Numbered from the stretch's first letter, positions 1 to 9,086 are shown. The stretch is DNA of 64,000 bases from Cyclobacteriaceae bacterium (GCA_016787755.1 JAEUUA010000013.1:402651-466650), one strand, 5' to 3'. Program-made: numbers and translations. The notes: a model not told the origin generated them from the sequence alone.

Positions 1-217
1 CTGCATTTTTCTTAGTTATAGCTTCCAGTCCAAAGAAGGTGAAAAACATCTTTGCTTGAATTCCTTCCATCAAGGCGCCATTGGCCATTACCAAGGCAGC
101 ATACACATCCTCTAATTTTCCTTTAGAGCAAATCACCAATACCTTTTTTACTTTCCCTTTATTTTTATCAACCACGGCAGCTTCTTTGGTGGTTGGTCTT
201 TCTAATATTTCTTGCAT
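1..217 (-). CDS. DsrE/DsrF/DrsH-like family protein, partial (3' end outside window)
   Basis: The reading frame opens at the ATG at 217-215 and runs off the left edge without a stop, giving about 72 N-terminal residues. After a short charged leader it has the core VKKVLVICSKGKLEDVYAALVMAN, then a glycine/alanine-rich helix and an FFTFFG strand. This resembles the start of DsrE/DsrF/DrsH-like small sulfur-relay or peroxiredoxin-like proteins found beside sulfide oxidation genes. It lies 26 bp downstream of the TusE/DsrC-like gene on the same strand, so it is probably the third gene of a sulfur operon. The C-terminal half, where other conserved residues would sit, is not visible. Family call is by motif recall and context. 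Confidence 0.75.
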   Translation of the reverse strand, partial: MQEILERPTTKEAAVVDKNKGKVKKVLVICSKGKLEDVYAALVMANGALMEGIQAKMFFTFFGLEAITKKNA

Positions 218-243
218 GACAAAATAGTTTAAGGTTAAAAATA

Positions 244-555
244 TTAAATGCAGCTTGCCGGCTTGGGGATACCTGCAATTTTACTGGAAACCTTGAGTGG
301 GCCACCAGGAAAGAGTGCATAAAACTGCTTGATATCAACGATTCCAGAATTACCCACCTTGCGTATACTCAGTGGTGTTCCCTCTGCCTGTTTGGCACGC
401 AACCAGTTCAATACATCAAAATGTTTGCTCGTTAATACAATATCTTCTTGAGTGGCCATTTCAGTGGCTAGTTCTGGTGTCCATTGGTTCATATCTTTTA
501 AATATCCCTCGGCATTTACTTCAATTTGTGTTCCATTATAGGTTAGCGTTTCCAT
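244..555 (-). CDS. TusE/DsrC/DsvC family sulfur-relay protein
   Basis: This 103-residue protein matches the size and C-terminal arm of the DsrC/TusE family, ending GIPKPASCI. Family members carry a persulfide on the penultimate cysteine and pass sulfur between proteins. Here that cysteine is Cys102. DsrC proper has a second cysteine eleven residues earlier; this protein has Ser91 there, so it belongs to the single-cysteine TusE-like type and cannot form the DsrC intramolecular trisulfide. It sits 29 bp after the sulfide:quinone reductase-like gene and 26 bp before the DsrE-like gene, all on the minus strand. That context suggests handling of sulfane sulfur from sulfide oxidation, although a role in tRNA thiolation cannot be excluded. 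Confidence 0.88.
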   Translation of the reverse strand: METLTYNGTQIEVNAEGYLKDMNQWTPELATEMATQEDIVLTSKHFDVLNWLRAKQAEGTPLSIRKVGNSGIVDIKQFYALFPGGPLKVSSKIAGIPKPASCI

Positions 556-584
556 ATGATTTGTGGTTTATGATTGTTTAATAT

Positions 585-1829
585 TTATTTAGTTTCAGCA
601 ATTTTTCCGGCCATCGACATATTGGTACTTACCGGAAGTTTTTTTCCTGTAAGAAGCATATGCCAATACACCCATTTGAAAGCGAGCTTACCATAATGAT
701 TGGCTCGGGTTACCTTCAATAAATCCATTGGCCCAACTACCGCAAATGGAAATTTCCCGGGCAATGGTTCCGTGTCATAATTAAAATCAATTAAAGTGCC
801 TTTGCCATAACCAGTTTCAATAAAACAGTTGGCGTGACCATCAAACTTGTGATCCAGCGGTTCATTAATGATATAACTTAAAATATTCTCGGTAAGAATT
901 TCAGCCTCAAAGTGTGCCACAGAACCCGCCTTGGATGCCGGAACGTTAGTAGCATCTCCTATCACAAACATGTTTTCATATTTCTTAGACTGAAGCGTAT
1001 GTTTATCAGTCGGAATAAAATTCAAACCATCTTCATCACCCAGGTTGCTTTCCTCGATCACAGCATCTCCTTTATTCACCGGAACCGAAACCAGTAAATC
1101 AAAAGGAACTTCTTTGTCGTCATAAGAGATCAACACCTTGCGTTTATTATCTACTCGTTGCAGATAGAAATCAGGAATTACATGTATATTCTTCTCGTCC
1201 ATCAACTTATTTAACATTTCCGTAGCCTTAGGCTTGGTAAACGCTCCAGATAGTGGCGTCACGTAAAAGATTTCAACCTTATCGCGCATTCCCTTTTCAG
1301 TAAAGTACGCATCAGCCAGAAAAGTAAACTCTAGTGGAGCAACGGGGCATTTGATTAACGTCTCGGCTAAATTGATCACTAACTTTCCACCTTGCCAGGT
1401 CTCCAGTTTTTTAGCGAGCTTAGTGGTTCCTTCAAACGTATAGAAATCAAAGATATCCTTATACCAAAGCTCTCCCTTAAGTCCTTCTGTTTCTTCAGGC
1501 ACGGGAATAGTCCCAGTTGCTACTACCAGAACATCATAGGTAAGAACAGAGCCACTGGCAAGTGATACTTGATTCATCTCAGGCTCAATCTTTTTAATAG
1601 TATCTATCACAAAATTGACACCGTTTGGAATAAATTCTCGTTTGGGTTTAACTACATCCTCAGGTTGATATACACCAAACGGTATAAAAAGAAATCCGGG
1701 TTGATAATAATGATCCTCATCTTTATCAACAATTGTAATCTCCCAAAGATTTTTATTGAGATTCTTATAGAGTTTGTTGGCCATCATAGTTCCTGCTGTA
1801 CCGGCCCCTAGTATGAGTAATTTTTTCAT
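585..1829 (-). CDS. sulfide:quinone oxidoreductase-like FAD-dependent flavoprotein
   Basis: The start is set at the ATG at 1829 (MKKLLILGAG), because the longer frame only adds an unconserved 16-residue leader upstream of the FAD-binding strand. The 414-residue product has the dinucleotide-binding motif GAGTAG at residues 8-13 and a second FAD motif near VIGDATNVPASKAG at about 289-302. Sulfide:quinone reductases use cysteines next to the flavin; here Cys161 in KCPVAPLEF and Cys335 are the only cysteines, and the third one of the classical type I enzyme is absent. The family oxidises sulfide at the membrane and reduces quinone. Together with the downstream TusE-like and DsrE-like genes it forms a sulfide oxidation/sulfur relay operon. 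The exact SQR subtype is not certain. Confidence 0.85.
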   Translation of the reverse strand: MKKLLILGAGTAGTMMANKLYKNLNKNLWEITIVDKDEDHYYQPGFLFIPFGVYQPEDVVKPKREFIPNGVNFVIDTIKKIEPEMNQVSLASGSVLTYDVLVVATGTIPVPEETEGLKGELWYKDIFDFYTFEGTTKLAKKLETWQGGKLVINLAETLIKCPVAPLEFTFLADAYFTEKGMRDKVEIFYVTPLSGAFTKPKATEMLNKLMDEKNIHVIPDFYLQRVDNKRKVLISYDDKEVPFDLLVSVPVNKGDAVIEESNLGDEDGLNFIPTDKHTLQSKKYENMFVIGDATNVPASKAGSVAHFEAEILTENILSYIINEPLDHKFDGHANCFIETGYGKGTLIDFNYDTEPLPGKFPFAVVGPMDLLKVTRANHYGKLAFKWVYWHMLLTGKKLPVSTNMSMAGKIAETK

Positions 1830-1852
1830 TTTCTTTGATTTGATTGGTGATA

Positions 1853-1860
1853 CAAAGATA
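1853..1860 (-). promoter_or_regulatory. possible -7 box (TATCTTTG) for the sulfur operon
   Basis: On the minus strand this is TATCTTTG, a full match to the Bacteroidota -7 consensus TAnnTTTG, placed 24 bp before the ATG at 1829. No clear -33 TTG box is seen at the usual distance, so this is tentative. Confidence 0.35.
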
Positions 1861-2060
1861 TCTGCATACACTCTCATGAGTGATGATGATACTCAAGGAC
1901 GTTTATGATCTTAGTCACTATTAGGGGATAGTTGTGTAACCTATGTTACACAACGCAACGATTTGTGTCTGAAGCATCCAGTTTTAGAATGAAAAACACA
2001 ATCTGATCACTGTTGCTACAGTCAGCTTGACGTTTTCCTGATAAAAATAGGTTTCATAAA

Positions 2061-2090
2061 AAAACCTCTACAAGAATTGCAGAGGTTTTA
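2061..2090 (-). terminator. Rho-independent terminator after the DUF1080 gene
   Basis: An AAACCTCT / AGAGGTTT inverted repeat with an 11-base loop lies just past the stop of the gene ending at 2110. Read on the minus strand, a run of seven T follows the second arm. It also separates this gene from the sulfur operon further downstream. Confidence 0.8.
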
Positions 2091-2109
2091 ATCGTTAAAA
2101 ACTTGTCGG

Positions 2110-3066
2110 TTACTTAATCGGAGTAATAATAATATTTCGGTAATCGATTGGGCCATGATCGCCTTGCATCATGATGGGGCCCGGCTCGCCTTCTTTACTA
2201 TCAATGGCACCACCGGTAATACCGGGTATCTCCTGATTGCAAATAATCGTTTTGTTGTTGCCGATCACTGTTACCATTCTTCCACGCAATGTAATGTCAT
2301 ACGATTGCCAATCACCTGGATTTTTAGCAACCATTTCGCTGGGCGGAAGAAATCCATAAATAGCTCCGAGATGCCCCACGGTCGGTTCCATGCCTTTGCT
2401 ATCTTCAATCTGAACCTCATATCTCCCACGCAGGTAAACTCCACTGTTGCTTCCTTTCGAATAACGAAATTCGATATGCAATTTAAAATCTGTAAAGGTT
2501 TGATCACTCACTAAATTGGCTCCGGATTTTAGACTTCTCAACACGCCATCTTCCACTTTCCATTGGTTTTCGCCCATGGCATGCCAGCCTTTTAAATCAA
2601 CGCCATTAAACAAAGTAATGGGTTCACCATATACAGGTTCACCTTCTCTTTTCAAGGAAGGTGCGCGAACGGCAGTCCACGTATATTTCTTTCCATCTAC
2701 AAAAATCATTGTGCCTGATAATCCAGTTGATGTGATCATCCCTTCAAACTCCAGGTCACGGGTTTCTTGTTCCCATTGTGGTGGAATAGTGAAATTAAAT
2801 TTTCCTTCCTTGAAATTTACTTTGGCGATGGGTCGAGCACTGCCCCCAGAATAGACAAATCTTCCTACTAATGTTTTAGTACCTGAGTGCTGAACTTCTA
2901 ACCAGGAAGGAAGTTCTTTTCCATTCATGGTAATGGTCATATCCCAGCGACCTTCAAGAGCAGTTGCATCAGCAATAACAGGATTTGCATTTGTGGTTGA
3001 GAATGCAAACATTATTAAAGAAAATGATAGCACGTATTTCGAGATTTCTTGAGTTACAGGTTTCAT
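2110..3066 (-). CDS. secreted DUF1080 (3-keto-disaccharide hydrolase domain) protein
   Basis: This 318-residue protein begins with a signal-peptide-like segment (hydrophobic residues about 12-27, possible cleavage after TNA). Residues about 37-130 form a beta-rich domain around GRWDMTITMNGKELPSWLEV. The rest, from about 147, is a DUF1080 domain: LFNGVDLKGWHAMG, then WKVEDGVL, then FKLHIEFRYSKGSNSGVYLRG and a C-terminal GPIDYRNIII. DUF1080 has a concanavalin-like jelly-roll fold related to glycoside hydrolases, and characterised members act on 3-keto-glycosides. The substrate here is not known. The gene stands alone between two terminator/intergenic regions, with a terminator at 2061-2090. Confidence 0.88.
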   Translation of the reverse strand: MKPVTQEISKYVLSFSLIMFAFSTTNANPVIADATALEGRWDMTITMNGKELPSWLEVQHSGTKTLVGRFVYSGGSARPIAKVNFKEGKFNFTIPPQWEQETRDLEFEGMITSTGLSGTMIFVDGKKYTWTAVRAPSLKREGEPVYGEPITLFNGVDLKGWHAMGENQWKVEDGVLRSLKSGANLVSDQTFTDFKLHIEFRYSKGSNSGVYLRGRYEVQIEDSKGMEPTVGHLGAIYGFLPPSEMVAKNPGDWQSYDITLRGRMVTVIGNNKTIICNQEIPGITGGAIDSKEGEPGPIMMQGDHGPIDYRNIIITPIK

Positions 3067-3158
3067 AATAAATAATTTAGGGCTTTATCAAAGATCAGGA
3101 ATTTTGATAAGTATTCATAAGTCAATTTTTAGGTGGTTATTGCGCGAGACAAGTAACC

Positions 3159-3767
3159 CTAAAAGGACACGCCAGCATAAAAATGAAACACGCGATTTTT
3201 GATGGCCGGAAAATCAACACCAGGTGCTGATTGCACATTGTTAAAAACATCAGAAAGCCCAAAGTTTAAACGGGCACCAAAATTTATTTTCTCAGTTGCG
3301 TTAATACCGGCACCAAACACTAGTGAAAAATCGGGTGATTTAGTAAACTCTTTTAAATCAGAATTTACCGATTGGTTACTGATGGTACCCACTTCTTTGG
3401 CCGACAACAAGAACCCAATCTGTGGCCCCACCTGAAAGGTTACTTTTTTACCCATCTCCATCAGCAACGGAATGTTGAGATAATTTAGTGTAGTGGTGGT
3501 TTTGCCGGTGGACACAAAGTTGGGCGGACTTACATAATTATCTTTTTGCCCCTGGCTGGAGAAATAAACCTCGGGCCGGAAGCCACCAGGTGTCTTTACA
3601 TACATACCAATATGAAATCCGGGCTTGTAACTCGACTCGCTGTTAATTGAAGCGCTTAGGATTGCAAGGTTGAGGCCCGACTTAATACCTACCTGAGTTT
3701 TCTTATCCTGGCTAAAGGCAGTGAACCAGCCGATGAGTGTAATGACAAGGAGTGAATATTTTTTCAT
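3159..3767 (-). CDS. outer-membrane beta-barrel (porin-family) protein
   Basis: The product is 202 residues with a cleavable signal peptide (MKKYSLLVITLIGWFTAFSQ, likely cut before DKK). The mature part alternates hydrophobic and polar residues in glycine-bounded strands (VGIKSGLNLAIL, YKPGFHIGMYVKT, FRPEVYFSSQG, FQVGPQIGFLLS, FSLVFGAGINA, INFGARLNFGLSD) and ends in phenylalanine (FYAGVSF), as is usual for an eight-stranded outer-membrane barrel. It resembles the widespread PorT/OmpW-like barrel family of Bacteroidota. No enzymatic motif is visible and no partner is obvious from the neighbours. Confidence 0.85.
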   Translation of the reverse strand: MKKYSLLVITLIGWFTAFSQDKKTQVGIKSGLNLAILSASINSESSYKPGFHIGMYVKTPGGFRPEVYFSSQGQKDNYVSPPNFVSTGKTTTTLNYLNIPLLMEMGKKVTFQVGPQIGFLLSAKEVGTISNQSVNSDLKEFTKSPDFSLVFGAGINATEKINFGARLNFGLSDVFNNVQSAPGVDFPAIKNRVFHFYAGVSF

Positions 3768-3860
3768 TGGCGTTTATTTATAAATATAGGATTTAAGGTA
3801 TATATTTTTTTGCCGAGATGTTGGTCATTAACCTACAAAAATTACGTAATGAAATATATA

Positions 3861-4226
3861 TCAAATTATACCTTCAAAGATTAAATAAGAACCGATGATA
3901 AAGATTAGTAGTGTGAATATTGAAAACAAAGCACCCCCAATTCCATATAGAGTTCTGTACTTTATAAATTCTATGGATTTGTATCTTTCTTTTTTAATGT
4001 AAATTCTATTTAAGTAGAATCGAATGACAATTTGTAATAGAGCAAATAAAATAATTATTAGAATTATTGGAATTTTTTTTATTTCAAAATAAAAGGATAG
4101 CAAATACATAAAAATCATATGAACGCTAAAAGTCAAAATTGCCGACAATCCTAACACAGTTGCTTCAGCCCCCTGGTATCTTTTGTCATATAACCACGAA
4201 TAGTATAGCTTAAAGAAAAAATCCAT
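3861..4226 (-). CDS. small membrane protein, paralogue of its upstream neighbour
   Basis: The 121-residue product has an N-terminal amphipathic stretch ending KRYQGAEA and about three hydrophobic segments (residues ~27-47, ~52-70, ~95-118). It aligns by eye with the gene immediately upstream: both have K.YY...Y.KR, then GAEA, then R.YI.K.RY and a final IGSYLI. Its start overlaps the end of that gene by 17 bp, so the two are probably translated together. No known family is recognised. Both look like a tandem duplication that has since diverged. Confidence 0.7.
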   Translation of the reverse strand: MDFFFKLYYSWLYDKRYQGAEATVLGLSAILTFSVHMIFMYLLSFYFEIKKIPIILIIILFALLQIVIRFYLNRIYIKKERYKSIEFIKYRTLYGIGGALFSIFTLLIFIIGSYLIFEGII

Positions 4227-4614
4227 TGTTAAAAACGTACGTCATCGTTCTATTCTGATAGATTAGATATGAACCAATCGAAAAAAACAAACAAGAAATA
4301 AGGAAATAAATAATACCACCGATAACATGAAGTACTGGATATTTTATTGAGATTCTTTCATAACGAGATTTAACAATGTAAATCCTCTCCAATAAATAGG
4401 TAACTAATACACCCGTGAGAACAAGACCAAGGGCAAAAATAATAGCTCCAATATCAGAAATCTTAATAAAATAAGAAGAAATAAATATGATGATTAAATA
4501 AAGATTCAATGTAAGAGGGCCAACTAATAGTCTATTACTTGCTTCAGCGCCAATTTCCCCTCTCTTCCTAAAATAAACGAAGTAGAATTTAAAAAGCATG
4601 TCAACGATCAGCAT
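4210..4614 (-). CDS. small membrane protein, first of a tandem paralogous pair
   Basis: The product is 134 residues with hydrophobic segments near residues 34-49, 53-73 and 99-117. It shares the GAEA box, the RIYIVKSRY segment and the IGSYLI ending with the overlapping downstream gene. Alignment with that paralogue suggests the true start may be Met6 (4599). The C-terminal tail after IGSYLI (about 17 residues) is unique and is encoded in the overlap with the next gene. No function is recognised. Confidence 0.65.
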   Translation of the reverse strand: MLIVDMLFKFYFVYFRKRGEIGAEASNRLLVGPLTLNLYLIIIFISSYFIKISDIGAIIFALGLVLTGVLVTYLLERIYIVKSRYERISIKYPVLHVIGGIIYFLISCLFFSIGSYLIYQNRTMTYVFNNGFFL

Positions 4615-4645
4615 ACTAGCTCAAACAATTTTTAAAGTAATAGAC

Positions 4646-6754
4646 TTACCTCACTCCCGCCCCCGTACTCACCTCATCTGCAGGCGCCACTAATTTCAGC
4701 GACCCATCCTTATCTTCAGCCATCAAAATCATTCCTTGCGATTCAACACCCATAATTTTTCGAGGTGCGAGGTTTACTAAAATAGTTACTTGTTTTCCAA
4801 TTACTTCTTCGGGTGAAAAATGTTCGGCTATGCCGCTCATAACGGTGCGTTTATCGATGCCGGTATCTACTTCAAGTTTCAATAATTTTTTCGATTTCTC
4901 TACTCGTTCCGCTTTTAAGATTTTACCAATGCGGATATCCATCTTTGAAAACTCATCGAAGGTAACTTCCGCTTTAGCGGGATTGGCCGGTTGATTCTCT
5001 AATTCCATTGCACGTTTTTTATCGAAAAGTTTTTTTATCTGCGCTTCAATCACTGTGTCTTCAATTTTTTCAAACAACAAGGGAGCTTCCCTTAATAAGG
5101 TGCCAGACTTTAACACATCGGCATTACCTGCTTGTTGCCACGATAGATTGCCTACTCCCAACAGGTCTTTTAATTTCCTGGATGTAAAGGGCAAGAATGG
5201 TTCGCCCACAATGGAAAGTGAAGCTGCAATTTGAAGCGATACATTTAAGATGGTCCCCACCCGATCCAAATCAGTCTTAGCTAATTTCCACGGCTCGGTC
5301 TCTGCCAAATATTTATTGCCGGTGCGGGCCAAGTCTATAAAGTGGGCAGTCGCTTCGCGAAACCGAAAGGTTTCAATTGAGGCAGCAATCTTTGCCGGAA
5401 AGTCTTTTAAATCTGCCAACGCTTTTTTATCCAACTCAGCAAGATCTTTTAGTGCCGGAACTCTACCCTCAAAATATTTCTGCGTAAGCACCACCGCCCG
5501 GTTCACAAAATTTCCGAAGATGGCTACCAACTCATTATTATTCTTGGCCTGAAAATCTTTCCATATAAATTCACTGTCCTTTGCCTCTGGTAAGTTAGTG
5601 AGTAAGGCATAACGCAGCACATCAGGCTTGTCAGGAAAGTCCTCCAGGTATTCATGCATTTCAATAGACCAACCCCGGCTGGTCGACATCTTATCGCCTT
5701 CCAGGTTCATAAACTCATTGGCCGGAACATTATCAGGCACAATGTATTCGCCCGTAGCTTTCAACATCACCGGAAAAATGATGCAATGGAAAACAATATT
5801 ATCCTTTCCAATAAAATGAATCAGACGCGTGTCTTCATCTTGCCAGTATTTTTTCCAATCGTCTTTGTCAACATTTTCAAATTTACGTTGTGGCGTTGCA
5901 AACTTTAGGTTCCCCGAATGGACTTCATCAAACAAGGCCCTAGTAGCTGAGATATAACCAATGGGTGCATCGAACCAAACGTATAATACTTTGCCATCGG
6001 CATCGGGCAACGGAACCTTAATTCCCCAATCCAAGTCACGCGTCATCGCGCGTGGTTGCAACCCCGCTTCAATCCATGATTTACATTGACCATACACATT
6101 CGGCTTCCAATCTTGTTGATGAGATTTTAAGATCCATTCACGCAACCAGGGCTCATAATTTTCGAGTGGTAAATACCAGTGCTTTGTGGGTTTTAATACC
6201 GGAGCATTATCGCTTAGTGTTGACCGGGGATTAATTAACTCACGCGGACTTAGCGTTGAGCCGCAATTTTCACATTGATCTCCATACGCGTTTGTGTTAC
6301 TACAGGTTGGGCATGTGCCTACAATGTACCGATCGGCCAAAAAGACCTTAGCCTCTTCATCATAATATTGTTCAGAAGTTTCCTCTTTAAACAATCCCTT
6401 ATTATAAAGATTTAAAAAGATCTCTTGCGAGGTTTGATGATGTATCGGTTCGCTGGTACGGTGATAAATATCAAAAGACATTCCCAGTTTGTGGAAACAA
6501 TCTCGTATTAAGGTATCATACTTATCGATGATGGCTCTTGGGGTAGTGTTTTCTTTAAGAGCTTGATTTGGAATAGCCGTTCCATGTTCATCGCTTCCAC
6601 AAATAAAAACAACATCTCTTCCCATTAACCGCAAATAGCGCACATATACATCCGATGGAATATATGCCCCCGCCAGGTGACCAATGTGTTTGGGCCCGTT
6701 TACATAAGGCAATGCGGCTGTAACGGTATAACGCTTAACTGATTTTTCACTCAT
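4646..6754 (-). CDS. metG: methionyl-tRNA synthetase
   Basis: This 702-residue enzyme charges tRNA-Met with methionine. The class I signature HIGH is at residues 23-26 and the KMSKS loop appears as KMSTS at 355-359. The zinc-binding insert has CPTC (148-151) and CENC (161-164). A helical anticodon-binding domain follows, and residues about 605-702 form a C-terminal Trbp111-type tRNA-binding domain (DIRIGKILKAERVEKSKKLLKLEVDTG), which also mediates dimerisation in this family. Length is typical for the form with the C-terminal extension. It is flanked by unrelated genes in the same orientation. Confidence 0.98.
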   Translation of the reverse strand: MSEKSVKRYTVTAALPYVNGPKHIGHLAGAYIPSDVYVRYLRLMGRDVVFICGSDEHGTAIPNQALKENTTPRAIIDKYDTLIRDCFHKLGMSFDIYHRTSEPIHHQTSQEIFLNLYNKGLFKEETSEQYYDEEAKVFLADRYIVGTCPTCSNTNAYGDQCENCGSTLSPRELINPRSTLSDNAPVLKPTKHWYLPLENYEPWLREWILKSHQQDWKPNVYGQCKSWIEAGLQPRAMTRDLDWGIKVPLPDADGKVLYVWFDAPIGYISATRALFDEVHSGNLKFATPQRKFENVDKDDWKKYWQDEDTRLIHFIGKDNIVFHCIIFPVMLKATGEYIVPDNVPANEFMNLEGDKMSTSRGWSIEMHEYLEDFPDKPDVLRYALLTNLPEAKDSEFIWKDFQAKNNNELVAIFGNFVNRAVVLTQKYFEGRVPALKDLAELDKKALADLKDFPAKIAASIETFRFREATAHFIDLARTGNKYLAETEPWKLAKTDLDRVGTILNVSLQIAASLSIVGEPFLPFTSRKLKDLLGVGNLSWQQAGNADVLKSGTLLREAPLLFEKIEDTVIEAQIKKLFDKKRAMELENQPANPAKAEVTFDEFSKMDIRIGKILKAERVEKSKKLLKLEVDTGIDKRTVMSGIAEHFSPEEVIGKQVTILVNLAPRKIMGVESQGMILMAEDKDGSLKLVAPADEVSTGAGVR

Positions 6755-6839
6755 AATTGAAACCTGAAGAACAAGGCTACAAAGATGCTAAATGGCACGG
6801 AATATCCCGATGGCTGAGTAGGAATTAAGGGTGCGTCAA

Positions 6840-9086
6840 TTAAATAAAATCTTCATCATCATCTTTCTGATTCCCTCTTTCCTTGCGCTCTCGTTCGCGT
6901 CTTGCTTTCTCGATCAGTCGTTGTTCCTCCAAAGCTTTTCTCTTGGCAAGAATTGGGTTAATATCTTCAGGAAGGATCACAAGAAATTTTGAACCTTTAT
7001 CAGAAGTATCCAAAAGTTTCACCCCACCTCCTAATCGTTGAGCGGCCAACTTGGTTAAATAAAGTCCTATGCCCCCTGTCTCAGAACGTTCAGAAGCACG
7101 GACAAACAAATGAAAAATTTGATCCTTATCCACAGAGCCGATACCAATACCATTGTCTTCCACGTAAATTCTAACGTTCCCGCGTTTTCCTTTACTTATT
7201 TTTACAGTTACATAGGGATTAATCCGCTCTGAGGTATTGTAAAACTTGATTCCGTTGTCGATTAGATTTTCGAGCACCATTTTTATAAGCCGAATATCGG
7301 AGATCAGATGTACATCCGGGTCAATGTTATACTCAATTTTTAACCGTGAGGGAATTCCCTTTTCCCTTTCAAAGGCAATCACCTCTTCTATGGCAAATTT
7401 CAAATTAATTTTTGAAGCTTCAATCTCGGTGTGATTAACCTGGTTTACTACCAGCAACCGGGTAAGGATGGCATTTAACTTGGCTGCTGTTAAGTCCAGT
7501 CTTTTTAAATAGTCCTGCGCCAGCTCATCTTTTACATCCAGCATCGCCACGTTACAAACCCCCTTTAGGGTTACCAAAGGACCCCGCAAGTCATGTGAAG
7601 TACGATACACAAAATTATCCAACTCATCATTTACCTGAATGAGCGTTTCATTGGTCTCAAATAGGTCCTGTGTTTTTTCTTGCACCCGGTGATCCAACTC
7701 CTCATTAATGATGGTGAGTTCTTTATTCTGATCTTCAATTACGCGCTTCGCTTCGCTGAGTGCAGCATTGTGTACATGTTGTTTTCGATTAGCCCAAAGC
7801 AGCACCATGGCCAGCATAATAATTAGCACGGAAACTAAAACGATGAAAAAGTATTGCAGACGCTGGCGTTGAATCTGCTCATCTTTTAGTTTGATGTTTT
7901 CATTGATCAGCCTTATCGTCTTTAGATTTTCACGCTGTTCGTAATTCGTTTGAATCCTTGAGAGGTTTTTAAGAAGATTACCGCTATAAATGCTATCTTT
8001 TAGAATAATGTATTTTTCCTGATAAAGTGCCGCCTTTTCATAGTCTTCGATAAGGTTGTAAGTCTTGGAGGATTCTCGATAAACCTCCAGCATTGATTGA
8101 ACATTGCTTTCCCGATTCGCTAATTCATTTGCTTCATTTAAGTACTCCAATGATTTTGAATAATTCCTATTAACCCTTTCAATAAGACCCAAACCTACCA
8201 AACCATGAAGCCAATATTGAGCATCTTTTTGCTCTCTGGAAATTTGTAAAGAAATTGTATAATAATTTTTCGCTTTCTCATATTGTCCTATAATAAAGTT
8301 AGACCTTCCAAGGCCATAGTTTGCCTCCTTTAGTATGGCATGAGAACAATTAGCTCCACAATTAGTAAGCGCTTTCGAAAATGATTGTATTGCTTCATTT
8401 GGTTTGCCTAGTTCGATATAACATAACCCTATATTAATTAATATCTTATCTAGGTCCGTCTTATCGTTTAATTCATCCTTTATTTCAACAGATTGTAAAT
8501 AATATTCAAGTGCTTTTTCATAATTACTCAATCTAAAATACAGAAGCCCAATATTATTTTTTGCCGTCCCAATAGACCTTTTGTCACTCTCCAGTTCTCT
8601 TAATTCAAGAGACTTAAAATGGTAACTCAAGGAAGAGTCATACTTGCCTTGATACATGTAAACGATCGCGGCATTATTGTAGAGAAACTTAATTTTTGAC
8701 TTAAGTTCTGGATATTTTTCCCTATTTCGTAATGCTATCCCGATAACTTTATTTAACATTAAGATCGCTTCATCTCTTCTTCCTAAATCATCCAACGAGT
8801 AAGCCATCATTCGACCACCTTCAACAATCTTAGCGCTATCTCCCAATGCCTCTGCCAGCTTAAATGAAGTTTGCGCATAATCCAGAGCCGCATGATAATC
8901 GGTTCTATTTGTCTCTTTAAATAATTCTTTTAAAATATTAAATCTAGTTGTGTCTCGTGAGGAGTTAAGTAATACTTTGAGTGAATCTACCTTATTAAGA
9001 TTCTGAGACCTGGCGATAGGACAACACACACTCGCCAGAATGAATAAAAGAACCGCACGATTTATATACTTAAGGTACTTGAGCAA
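6840..9086 (-). CDS. TPR-containing membrane sensor histidine kinase
   Basis: The 748-residue protein has a signal-like N-terminus (residues ~8-27), then tetratricopeptide repeats across about 50-370 (for example AKNNIGLLYFRLSNYEKALEY and NIGLCYIELGKPNEAIQSF). A coiled stretch, one transmembrane helix (about 405-428) and a second coiled coil lead to the kinase. The H-box is SHDLRGPLVTLKG with His498; the ATPase domain shows ENLIDNGIKFYN, VEDNGIGIG and ETGGIGLYLTK. No receiver domain is attached. The tail is very basic and charged (about 710-748). The TPRs are predicted periplasmic and may bind a peptide or protein ligand. It is divergent from the small lipoprotein cluster at 9204-9854, with 117 bp between, but no partner regulator is adjacent. 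Confidence 0.93.
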   Translation of the reverse strand: MLKYLKYINRAVLLFILASVCCPIARSQNLNKVDSLKVLLNSSRDTTRFNILKELFKETNRTDYHAALDYAQTSFKLAEALGDSAKIVEGGRMMAYSLDDLGRRDEAILMLNKVIGIALRNREKYPELKSKIKFLYNNAAIVYMYQGKYDSSLSYHFKSLELRELESDKRSIGTAKNNIGLLYFRLSNYEKALEYYLQSVEIKDELNDKTDLDKILINIGLCYIELGKPNEAIQSFSKALTNCGANCSHAILKEANYGLGRSNFIIGQYEKAKNYYTISLQISREQKDAQYWLHGLVGLGLIERVNRNYSKSLEYLNEANELANRESNVQSMLEVYRESSKTYNLIEDYEKAALYQEKYIILKDSIYSGNLLKNLSRIQTNYEQRENLKTIRLINENIKLKDEQIQRQRLQYFFIVLVSVLIIMLAMVLLWANRKQHVHNAALSEAKRVIEDQNKELTIINEELDHRVQEKTQDLFETNETLIQVNDELDNFVYRTSHDLRGPLVTLKGVCNVAMLDVKDELAQDYLKRLDLTAAKLNAILTRLLVVNQVNHTEIEASKINLKFAIEEVIAFEREKGIPSRLKIEYNIDPDVHLISDIRLIKMVLENLIDNGIKFYNTSERINPYVTVKISKGKRGNVRIYVEDNGIGIGSVDKDQIFHLFVRASERSETGGIGLYLTKLAAQRLGGGVKLLDTSDKGSKFLVILPEDINPILAKRKALEEQRLIEKARRERERKERGNQKDDDEDFI

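Noticed and set aside
4646..6754. KMSTS in place of KMSKS in MetG
   Set aside because: KMSTS is a common natural variant in this enzyme family; the rest of the active site is normal.
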